DNA from: Lingula anatina
Taxonomy: Eukaryota > Brachiopoda > Lingulata > Lingulida > Lingulidae
Direction of reading: 5' to 3'
Length of the DNA stretch: 64,000 nt
Assembly (NCBI RefSeq): GCF_001039355.2
Contig: NW_019774247.1
Span: 379,226 to 443,225 of the forward strand
Part shown: positions 47,253 through 57,894 of the stretch, piece by piece
How the letters are laid out: each line of letters begins with the position of its first letter
Position numbering within the stretch: the stretch's first letter is position 1
The notes under the pieces: model-generated
Seen by the model: only the letters and a program-made list of their open reading frames with translations
Told to the model about the DNA's origin: nothing
Database searches by the model: none
Position numbers and translations under genes: made by a program

Positions 47253-47929
47253 ATGTTTAAATAAATATTGAAAGTGCGACAAATGAATATTGCTGTCATT
47301 CGCGATGTCGAGCACTAAAACATTTGTTTCCCAACGTAAAAGGTGCCCGTCCCCTGCGGTCATTTTTTAAAAATGGTCAGTCACATGAAACAGCTCTGTC
47401 ATGGTCATTCTCCGAGGCTAGAAAATCAACTTTACTGGGTCGTAGTCCGAATTTATAATGTGTATGCCCCTATGCTACATAGACTATGGATTCCACTAAC
47501 CACCAGGAATTGATAAATTTTAGGAATTATGAGAAATCGTGGAATTTTGCACACTTCTGGTAAAAAAATCTTGACCCTGTGGGATTCAGTTACGAATTTG
47601 TTAAGACAGACTTAAGAATATTCATGGGATTCTGTTTGAACAGCATGAATGTTGTCAAGAAGCTGTTACGATTTGCAAGAATGACTGAGAAATACTTCAC
47701 GAATATTAGGATTCACACTCAAAAAAGCCAAGTAGGCCTATACGCCGAATGCACCTACGATTCTGACACGATTATAAATGTAATCTTGACTTGCATTGCA
47801 TTAGAATTGCATTAGGGAGTTCGGGACCGAAACTTTGAACAGCTCAAACTTTTTGTCCTGATTTTACGATCTCTCAAGAAACAACAATTTCCCACTAATT
47901 ACCAAATGGTTAATTAATCCATTCCGACA

Positions 47930-48043
<114 letters not shown>

Positions 48044-48736
48044 GTAATAGCCTTTTGTATTTTGGTAATAAAAGCAAAGTAATCTATGATATTTTATCCA
48101 TAGAAAGGGAACTTGTGCCCTATATTTTACTTTTTGATCGACATAATAGCGCCATAGTTTTTATAACTCCCATGTCAACTGACGGATTGTATAAGTTCTG
48201 AAAATTCATTTTGACATCTCTAAATAACAGTTAAGAAATCAAGAAACGTGTGATCGTGTGATGTTATTTTCTCACAGTTTGAAAAAAGAAAAGACGAATT
48301 AAGCCCGCGCTTTAAAGTGATTCTGCTTCTATCAATGTGTAGACGCTCAGCTTAGTAAAATGCAATATTACGGTGTTTAAATACCTATAATTATTTATGA
48401 TACACACAAATACGCAATACAGTTATTAACCTGTTTGTAGTTTTTAGTCGTATTAAGTTGCCCCCCCCCAAAAAAAAAAAAAAAAAAAATGATACTCAGA
48501 GCAATGAAATATGTCATGCGATTGACAAAGAAAGTTTTAGAAATTAAAAAAAAATGAGATCAATACACTGAGTAGGCTAGGTTGACACCAATGTCGTTAA
48601 TTAAAAACGTGTTTGTCAACTTAAAACAACAATTATATCCGCGACATCAGGTGACGCGACACAGGTGCAGTGACAGTCATGTGACTGTTATGGCTCTGTT
48701 TGTGTTTACGGCAGCCACAGGCTAGTGACAGTGCCA

Positions 48737-48812
48737 GAGGCAGCGCTCAGGGAGAAAACAACATGTTTACAACAGAGGCAGCGCTCAGGGAGACAACAAC
48801 ATGTTTACAACA
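48737..48812. repeat. 38-bp tandem duplication
   Basis: CAGAGGCAGCGCTCAGGGAG plus ACAACATGTTTACAA is repeated once in tandem with one base change. Confidence 0.85.
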
Positions 48813-50579
48813 ACAGTCGACTTGTTAGCAGTTGCAGTCACGGGGTGCAGCGGACGAAAAAAAAAATGAGGGGGGAGTGGGAAAGGGGGGGTGGAGGGGC
48901 TCGTTTCCCTTATTAGAGCCGCAGATTAATTTTTGATTAAAATAGCACTTTTCTCCAACGCGACTAACATACAAATTGCTGGACGATGTAGCTTGGGTTT
49001 TAAAGGTATGCATTTGGTTGGAGGGTGATCTGATGGTTTTTTCTATTTTATTGCGATTTTTATCGCGTTTGGATCACATTGGATCGAGTATTGTTTAAGA
49101 AACTCATTCCGCGTATATATGGCGATTTTAATAATTCGAAAAATGCTTACCCGTTGTTGTTCGTTTTTCTTTCCTTTTTCATGACCGTAGACTAGTGTGG
49201 TATTCTAAGGTTATTTTCTGTGGTTTTTAATCTCAGTGACCAATCAAGATAACAGCCTAGATCGAGTGCAGCAAATTACACAATTTTCATTAAAATGTTA
49301 GAGCAATTATCTGCCTTGATTGTAGTCAGAGGGATTTGGCAGGGACTCGAAAACTGGCAGTGCCTAGCAGTATACAAACAATTACCAAACCTGTAATTAT
49401 CCTGGAGATTTCAGAACAAGGTCAAGGTCAATTGATTAAAGAGTTTAAGTAATATTTTTTATCTAGTAATTTATTCAATAGGTGGTCGCCTTTTTTGAAC
49501 TTTTATTGACGTGCCACAAATAAATAATATTGCAATTATTATCTGAATGAAAAAAAAAAAGAGACGACATCAATTACACACGTAATCAATTATGACTTGG
49601 ACTTTGTATGGACATGTTTTACAGAAGAGACAATTTATCAACTTATTTTGTTTAATTCCAAGACTGCAAAAGGCCATTTATCTAAAGAAAGGAAGACAAA
49701 TTCAATATCAATAAACATTTTATTGCACACAAACAAAAATCCTAAATTAACTTTTTAGCATACCGACGAAATTGACTTTTTTAAGTTCAAATATCCTAAT
49801 TACGTAAACTACTACGCTTTGTATAAAATCATTTCAATAAATGTTCATGTGCCTTTCAATATTATTTTGCATTTAACACTACACATGTTAAATCTCAACC
49901 TTTTGGTTGTAACTTTTGGATAACTCCATAACCGTCAGTTATAATGACAGGATCGGAAAAAAAATGTTAACATTTTTCACAGGCGCATGTTTCTTAGTTG
50001 ATATGATAAAAATAGGTCCTTGATTTTGCTATTCACGGGCGTGGCGTTCATGTGACCTTGTTACCACACGACTTGTTGGAACAGCCTTGAAAACATGATG
50101 CTGTCATGCAACGCTTGTTGTAACGACTGTCGAGTTTATTTGAGTCCAAACTTACTAGTAAGACGGTGCTTTAATTTCACAACGGAGTAAAAACAAATAT
50201 GATCTCAGCTTATTTCCTTTTTTTTTTTTTTGCATAAGCTTCTTTTACAAACCACGAAGTCTGTTTATGTTAAATTGGTAATCAAAATTCCTAAGCCAAA
50301 AATTATGAGTACAAATGCATTTATAGTACTGTTATCAATCGATGGAATCCGATACGTCACGTTCAGATGACTATGTTAAATACGCTGTCAATTAATGATC
50401 TCAAATTCGAATGAAAAATCATTCGGTGCGGCATATTTATTAATACTAGGATGCAAAAATATTAGTTGTGGATCCTAGATAAGTATAACTAAATCCGCGT
50501 GTTCTTTTGCCGTATACATTTACCTCTTTTATGGAAAATAAGTGCATTTTCCTGACGAGAGACAGATATAACTCAACCA

Positions 50580-50809
50580 TTAAGGGCCCCTTTACACTGG
50601 ACGGCGTCCTTTCTGCGTCCAGCAGTACGGCCCCATTTGAGAGTTAAAAAATTATAATACTTTACGTGCCGACAACTGGCCGATCATTGAGCATTCATTC
50701 TGATACAAAATCAATGCTTGTGCCTCCTTATTAAGACCACAGCGATGCCAAATTTCATGGTCGCAGAAAGGACGCAGAAAGGTCGCCGTCCAGTGTAAAG
50801 GGGGTTTAA
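50580..50809. mobile_element. TTAA-flanked MITE (piggyBac- or Kolobok-like ends)
   Basis: TTAA at 50580-50583 and 50806-50809 flanks inverted ends CCCCTTTACACTGGACGGCG and CGCCGTCCAGTGTAAAGGGG. The match continues as CCTTTCTGCGTCC. The total is about 222 bp with no coding frame. TTAA duplications are typical of piggyBac and Kolobok elements. Confidence 0.85.
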
Positions 50810-50969
50810 CTGTGATAAAATATCCAGAAGTGACTAAAAGTGACCACAATATAATAAAGCCTTTTTGGGAAGGGCCAGGAAAGAGCAGGTTGGCTTATTT
50901 ATATGTAATTACCTTACGTTTATGTCTGAAGGTGTGAAAAAGGCAAATGAAGTAAGTAATCATTCACTA

Positions 50970-51122
50970 ATTATACGTAAAAGGCTCTAGGTATGAAAGG
51001 AAGGCTAACACCCCTCCCGACGCTGTGTCTGCAACGCTGTTTTCTTTACCTGAGACGCGCGCGCGTAATATTGATGGAGCATAACGAGTGTTATTTACAT
51101 AAACAATTACCTTTGAGTATAC
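50970..51122 (-). promoter_or_regulatory. distal mirrored conserved element, HES-B copy
   Basis: Inverse of 26910-27065. The plus strand reads AGGCTAACACCCCTCCCGAC and GCAACGCTGTTTTCTTTACC. It lies about 5.0 kb upstream of HES-B. The A copy is about 4.2 kb upstream of HES-A. Confidence 0.65.
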
Positions 51123-53399
51123 TGCCATTTACTGATAGACAGTGACGTTAATTCCTCATCGCAAAGGAAACAACAATATTTCTATTTTGCACCTAATTCC
51201 GGATTTAATGCCTCAGCTGCAGGCGTTGCAGGGTATTGTATAGCAGCAAACATATGAAGGTAAAAACATTTATAACTTTAATTTTTATCACTACTTTTAG
51301 GATAAAAAACAACAGCTATGATGACACATTTCTTCGTCAACTTCACCTCCATCGAGCTCCAATGTAAATAATTGAAACACGTTTGGGGGCATTCCGAGAT
51401 CGCAGACCCTCGCCAAGACAAAGGAAAATAATACATGTAATAAAACTAATATTTGGAAATCTTAAAAAATTATCTGGAAACCGGATTAAAAAGACCCCTC
51501 ACTGTAACTCCGCCAGGTATCATATGACCAGAGACAAGAGAAAAAATTGCTATGGGGAGAGACACGCGCCATTCGACATTCACTTCATTTAAATTATATC
51601 CTTAATTGAGTCAAATCTTTCCCGGGTGCTTTTAATAGCCGATCAATTTGATAATAACGTTTTGACAAACATTTATTTTCATTTAAACTGCCTTGGAACA
51701 CAAATGAAAAATAACGTCATGTGACACTGCTCAAAGGAGATATCTTGTAATAAGAAAAATGCACAAATGGCGTGTCTTTTGAGGCCTTATGTCTCGAGGT
51801 GTGTCACAAGGTCTTTCTTACGACACCAGTTGTGGTTCAGATGTCTGGGTCAAACACCGGTGAGCGAACGCAGCGTAACTCCTTAAGGCCCCGTTATCAT
51901 CTATTAAGTCCCATGTAACACAAAGAAAAAAAATTCACAGGTAACCAGGAAGGAACTGCTGGTAACACTGGATGATTAGGGTGTAACTTTCTCACGTGGC
52001 TTGGCCCTATCCCGCTGTTTGCACTGTACAAAGAACGCCCGCAAGAGATCGCTGCAGTCGCTATAGGCAATCAGCCGAACATAAGTAATTTGGTTAGGTA
52101 AAATGATTCTTAAATTAAAGATTCTAAAATTTAAGATTAAAATTTTTGCCTTCTTTAACTCAAGATTAATCCAATAGAAGTAATTCAATTAGACAAAAAT
52201 TGGACCTGTTTTATAACTAAAAAGAAAGTAAGTAAAAAAGAAAGAATCAAAGTTTCATATCAAAGCGTGCATCATTTAAGTGGAGTACACTGAGTTTCAC
52301 TTGATCTGAGCAGATTTTTGGTTTAAAAGTTATTTTTTTAAATCCGTTCCAGGGCATTGCGTATTTCTAATGGCCTCCCGTTCCTTCAATAACTGATACA
52401 ATTGGCACTTGAATTCCCCACAAAGCGTTCCCTAAGCCAATTTGCTTCATTTTCTAAATCGGGCCGAGGAAACCGAAGTGTGCGTGACAATCGCCCACAG
52501 CGATGCCGCAGTTGGACATCATTTCGAAATAGAGACGCCAAGTACCTCTTCAAAGTTTTTAACTTTCGGAGACAGAATGGAAGTTGCCCAACCAAGTAGT
52601 CAACAAATCCCTGACAGCGGTCCTTCAGCAATGACTTTTCCAATTCTATTTACCAGTTGTTTGCTGACAACGAGCTTTGTTATTCAGTATATACTTTCAG
52701 AGAGCGCCCAATACCATGAATTCCACAAATGTATATATGCTTTATTCATACTTTCTGCACCAGACTGAGCTGGTGAAAATGTACAGAGATAAAGTAATAG
52801 TAACAATAAAAATAATGATATTAATAATAATAATAAAATACATAGATGAATAGCACCAAAATTACATATATAGAAATGTACCATTATTATACATATGTAT
52901 TCAGTATTTCATAATCATAAGCTAGGTGCGGTCTCAATGCCGAGTCAACTGCCCACAGCACTATCATACGCTGGCATCACACTACAAGTATTGTATACAT
53001 GACTAAGATATAGACACGTGTACCGATTGCAATGATTCCAATGAAATATGAACTATATCATTATGTATTTTCCTTTAATACTTTGGGTTATGAATGTAGC
53101 TCAATTATGGTTTCATCATGTTTCCTTTTTTGTAGAAAAAGTGTGTATCACCTCCAACAAATTAATACATAGATACATAAAAGAAAAAACACATTATTAT
53201 TATTATTATTATTATTTTTAATATAATTATTATTCTGCTTTTCAAAAATCAGTGAAGGTTCCGAAACACGGCAGCATTCAGGACAAAGAATCACTCTGTT
53301 GGCAAACAGATGGTTATGTATTAACAAAAGTTACAACTGAATAAGGACAGGAAAGTTCTTAAAGCCATTTACAGTCAACAACTTTTATTATGTCTGTAA

Positions 53400-53830
53400 A
53401 AGTTAAAAGGGTTGAAGAGGACTTAAGCGTCCTTCTTGCGAGAAAGCATCCCACGGCGGGGACACTGCGCGCATATGTCACTCGCGCTGTCGTTTCCTCG
53501 GTCCTTTTCAAATCTTGAGCGAAAATTGGATTAGTAAACGGTGGGCAGAAATTTCAAGTGCCACTTGGGCAGCTTTGCAAAGAAAAGCTGCGATTCGGAG
53601 GCTCGAAATCTCTGGGCGGGCCACTAACGACCGTATCGCGTCTTATTTCACTAATGGCTAGCACAGCGGGATCGTGCCGCGACACGTGGGAAAGAGACCG
53701 AAGGTTTCTCGAGTTTCCGAAAGTCTTGCCACTTTCCTGATTACCTGTGAATTGTTTTCTTTTGTGTCACAAGTGGCTTAAGTGTTGTCAACAGGGGTCT
53801 TGGGGTGTCAACAGCGTTCCTTCGCCAGTT
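53400..53830. promoter_or_regulatory. GC-rich candidate regulatory block with a CSL site
   Basis: Higher GC and CpG than its surroundings. CGTGGGAA at 53685-53692 fits the CSL/Su(H) consensus and overlaps CACGTG. It lies about 7.7 kb upstream of HES-B. No mirror copy was found near HES-A. No convincing coding frame. Confidence 0.3.
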
Positions 53831-53939
53831 AAACGAAGAGAGCTTTGGGAAGAAAAACGTGAAAAACAACAAAGCAAGTGAACCAAATTTGAAATAGGAA
53901 CCTGATTTAATCAAATTACTTTTATTTTCTAATACACTG

Positions 53940-54000
<61 letters not shown>
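53940..54000. repeat. (AAT)n microsatellite
   Basis: About 20 AAT units. Shorter AAT/ATT arrays also occur near 16013, 19443, 19599, 29654, 35428, 53183 and 61933. Confidence 0.9.
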
Positions 54001-54974
54001 TTACCTCGCATTTTCAAAACCTTTCTTAAGATATCAAGGCAAACCATATTCAAATCCTTTGACATTCCGTTAAGTATTTACTGAAGATGACTACTAGGGT
54101 TTATCTTGAAGAGACATAATTTTTCACCTCTCTTTCTATGCAGCCAGTACAATGGGTGTGTTTCGCGGAAGATATTCAGCCGGAAGTAGGACTGAACATT
54201 GAGAACATAATTTTTTCCCACTTTCACAAATGAAAAAAAAAAAAAAAAAATCAATAGAATCAACCTAAATTATGATAAATGTCGCGACCGTTTTACAACG
54301 AGAAAGGCGCTGTCTATCTATAAAAATCAATACTGTCGTGATTTAATTAAACTTTTTATTTATTTATTTTTTTTTTTTGGGGGGGGGCAGAATTTGTCTA
54401 GAACATCGGGCTATAGTTCTTTTTGAAAAGGGCACAGGGCTCAGCGATTGCGACAGGTGAGAAGTCACAACCACAATCACCACACACCTTCGAGTTCAGT
54501 TAGTGCAAGCAAGTATAAGCTTTTAACTTAAAGAGGTAGCAAAGGGTTTAAAAAAGGTTTTCTCCAATAGTTAAATCTCTTTTTAATATAAAACAATAAT
54601 TTTACCTCTTTCTTTTAGCTTTTTTTTATTTTTGCCTGTGCCATTTTGTTAACTTGACCTTTCTTTTACCCAAGACGGTAAAACAATTCAGCGTTTTATG
54701 TGTTTAAAATGGTTGAATAAACTTTATAACTAGAGGATCAGAGAGGCGATGCCGCCTCCGAATATTGTACCACCAGCTGGAGCAAGCGCATTTGAATAGA
54801 CCCCCACANTTAGCATTTAATTTTGCCATTTTTGGACAAGGGTGCATTGCAATGAGTGCCACACCTAGACCCCAATACTGACAAAGCCCAAATTTTACGT
54901 GGAACGAGTTGAGATTATAGGTGACCTAAATCCAAGAGATGGGTATGGAGGCCCTTACCGTCTAGGAGGAGAAG

Positions 54975-55174
54975 CGGTAACGGTGACTTGGCGGCGGAGC
55001 CGCAGGAGCCGGCGGAGCTGCAGGAGCCGGCGGAGCCGCAGGAGCCGGCGGAGCCGGCGGAACATACGGGTCGGGACTAAAACCATGAGTACCGCCAGCG
55101 CCTACGCTGGTGGTACAATTATCATTATCAATCTCAATTTGCAATAATCTCAAAAAACAAACTACAGATAACAA
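54975..55174 (-). other. GGAGCC minisatellite, possible Pro/Ala-rich exon
   Basis: The stretch 54990-55062 is a 9-bp/18-bp GGAGCCGGC/GGAGCCGCA tandem array. On the minus strand one frame reads GAGGTHGFSPDPYVPPAPPA, then PAAPP repeats, and SHRYRFSS with a stop. A weak acceptor CCACCAG lies before it. This could be the last exon of a Pro/Ala-rich protein, but no upstream exon was identified. Confidence 0.3.
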
Positions 55175-55656
55175 TAAAATATAGTTTGTTATTCTGTATA
55201 TGAAATACAGTGAGATTTCACCTCCTGATTAATAAAAATATCTCACAAAACAGCTGCAACAAAACTGCCTTTATGCATATCTCATAGTCTTTCTGCACTG
55301 CAAGAAACTGTAATAAATTACCAGCTAAAATCCTCGCTTGAGATAACAATTAAAGATACATAAATAAACTTGTGCAATAAAATGAGATAAAGTTTTGAAC
55401 AAACCAACAGTCTTAAAGTATACTTGATGGTCCCTAAAACCCATTATAACCAATTAGTTTAATGCATATAGCTGCCATTAATTTAAAAGTCAAGTTTCTT
55501 GCAATAACATACCAAGGCAGAGAATAGTTCCTCTGGAATTCTCAATACACTGGCTTACTGTCTTATTTTCTAAACCAGGAATCTTAAGTGACAAATATTT
55601 GCAATTTCCATGATTCCATGATTCTGACTGTTTCCATTAGCTTTCCATGAGGTGTT

Positions 55657-55684
55657 CATAAAAAAAAAAAAAAAAAAAAAAAAA
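55657..55684. repeat. poly-A run
   Basis: About 25 A, just 3' of the TTC36 stop codon on the opposite strand. Confidence 0.8.
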
Positions 55685-55762
55685 CGTGTGATTGTAAGAA
55701 TCCTGATGTGAGCAATCTTAAACCCAGACAAATCAACACCCAATTCCTATCCCAGGAAACAT

Positions 55763-56017
55763 TCATGCCTCTCCTTTCTTCAGTTTTCCAATCACTTCTG
55801 AGAGCATCTGGTTACACATAGCTGCATATGGGTTCATGATAACCAGCTGATGCTTGGCAAACTGACTTCCCAGGTCTGCAGCGGCCTTGAAGTCGGCCAG
55901 GGCACCCTCGTCATCTCCTGAGAGACATGGGAATAAACAAATAAATAATTAAATAAATAGAAAATAACATAAAAGTTACATAGTAACAACAAAAGTGGGC
56001 GGAGATATAAATGGTTT

Positions 56018-56086
<69 letters not shown>

Positions 56087-57036
56087 AGTACTGCATAGTG
56101 TTCATGTTGTGGAGAGACAGAGAGAGAATAGGGGAGAGCTGGGGTAGCGCTAGCAATTTTTTTCTCTTAGTTTCTCTTAGCCAAATCACCAATTTTTTGT
56201 CAATTTGTTATCAAAATGGTTATAATTTGACTAAAAAAAGTCAAGTCAAGCCTGTTTTCTTTAGCCAATTAAGGCCAGTTTTAGCATTTGGCTAAATTGG
56301 CGAGTGTTAGCGCTACCCCAAAGAGAGGGGGAGGGGAAGGGGAGAAGATAGAAAGAGATAATGAAGGACAGCATGAGCAAGAGAGGGAAGCAGAACATGC
56401 ACACATACCTTCCAACCGTCTTATGAGTCCTCTCTGTGTATAAGCTTGACAAGCAGCCTTGCCAGTCCCACTGCTGAGTTCAAGGGCCTTGTCTAAATCC
56501 TGCAGAGCACCTAATAAACAATTACATATATTGTCAGTTATGTAGAAATATAAGTCTTCTAAGCAAATTCACTCATGTGAATGACATCTAAATGGCAGAC
56601 TTAGTGCTGCACGGACAAAACTATTACACCATTTTCTAGGCTTTTTTCTCATTTTTTCTTTAATCATGGTCATTTTCTGCATCATTATTACCACCCTTTG
56701 TGCCTTCCTTCAGTATTAAAACAATTGATCAATAATAATAATAATTATTATTATTATTTATACTAGTATACCACTCACCCTCAGTGTCCCCCTTCAGCCT
56801 CAGGACCTGTGCCCTGTTGTTGTAGCCAGAGGCCCAGTTAGGGGCTGTGAGCACTGCCTCATTAAACAGCTCCAAGGCCCTGGTGATATCCCCCCTCTCT
56901 GCTGCCTCTACTCCTCTGACCTCTAACTCCCTGGCTTGGTGGACTGCCTCAGTGTTACTGATCACTGGAATAACATAGGGCAAGCTATATTCAGCATAAG
57001 TTTTTGTCATATTTTACACATTGTGGTGGTGGTGGT

Positions 57037-57117
<81 letters not shown>

Positions 57118-57654
57118 GGTGGACTCCATCTGCCGCTCAAAATTGTTGATACTTATATATTTATTCACAATATCAGATCATTAAACACAGAATATAAAAA
57201 GACAAAATCAGAAGTTTGCTGAAAGTCTAAGCAATTTTGGCTAAGAGCCAAATATGAATAACATAATTCTTTTCAAGAGCCATGAGAAATATTGTATTTT
57301 AGTATTAATTAATATCAACTGTGATACGTCAGCCACATAAATCTTTGCAAGAAGAATATTCACAATGCATTACATTAACCATATGCAGACTTAATAAACT
57401 GTTCTCGCACCATTTGTGGTTGTTGTTAAACAAGTGTCAACAATCAAGTTGAACTTATGATGACACATTGACAGGCATATGCCGATCATGTAAATAGAAA
57501 CTCTAGACATTATAAGACGCTAACAACAAACATAACTACCTTCTTCCTGTGTAGATTGTTCTGCATCTTCAACAACATCTCCGAAAGGCAAACTGGGGTT
57601 GAAAACAGCGTTCAAAACACTGGCGTCGTGAGGTGATATGTCTTTGCAAGCCAT
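55763..57654 (-). CDS. TTC36: tetratricopeptide repeat protein 36
   Basis: Exons 57654-57540, 56964-56779, 56510-56409 and 55917-55763 join in frame to 185 aa, close to the vertebrate length of about 189. The N-terminal box VLNAVFNPSLPFGD is characteristic of TTC36. TPR-like helices follow: AAERGDITRALELFNEAV, ASGYNNRAQVLRLKGD, ALQDLDKALELSSGTGKAA and ADFKAAADLGSQFAKHQL. The C-terminal NPYAAMCNQML is also typical. TTC36 (HBP21) is a small TPR adaptor reported to bind Hsp70. Two large GA and GT/GA microsatellites lie in its introns. It starts head to head with SZRD1. Confidence 0.93.
56021..56082. repeat. (GA)n microsatellite
   Basis: About 31 GA units in the last intron of TTC36. Confidence 0.95.
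57025..57111. repeat. (GT)n(GA)n microsatellite
   Basis: GGT and GT units followed by GA units in TTC36 intron 1. Confidence 0.95.
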
Positions 57655-57894
57655 TTCTACATTTTGCGTCGATAGATGGCACGAAAAACAAGACATTATG
57701 AGTGTATTTCCTTCCCAATCACTTTCAGATTTTTATCTTACCTATGTATTTCCATCTTATGCATTGAGGTTGTATTTGTTTGTCAAAAGATTAAATAGTG
57801 AGATCTTTTAAAAGTAAGTTTTTGACACTCAATAAAAAATATTCGGCTTGTCATGGTTTGCGCCATCTTTCTTTGGATGAAATAGTTTCGTGCA
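57655..57894. promoter_or_regulatory. bidirectional promoter region TTC36/SZRD1
   Basis: Only 240 bp separate the two opposed start codons, so both transcripts must start within it or inside overlapping 5' ends. No clear TATA box. GCGCCATCTTT at about 57860-57870 contains a GCCATCTT word like a YY1 site, common in short housekeeping promoters. Confidence 0.55.
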
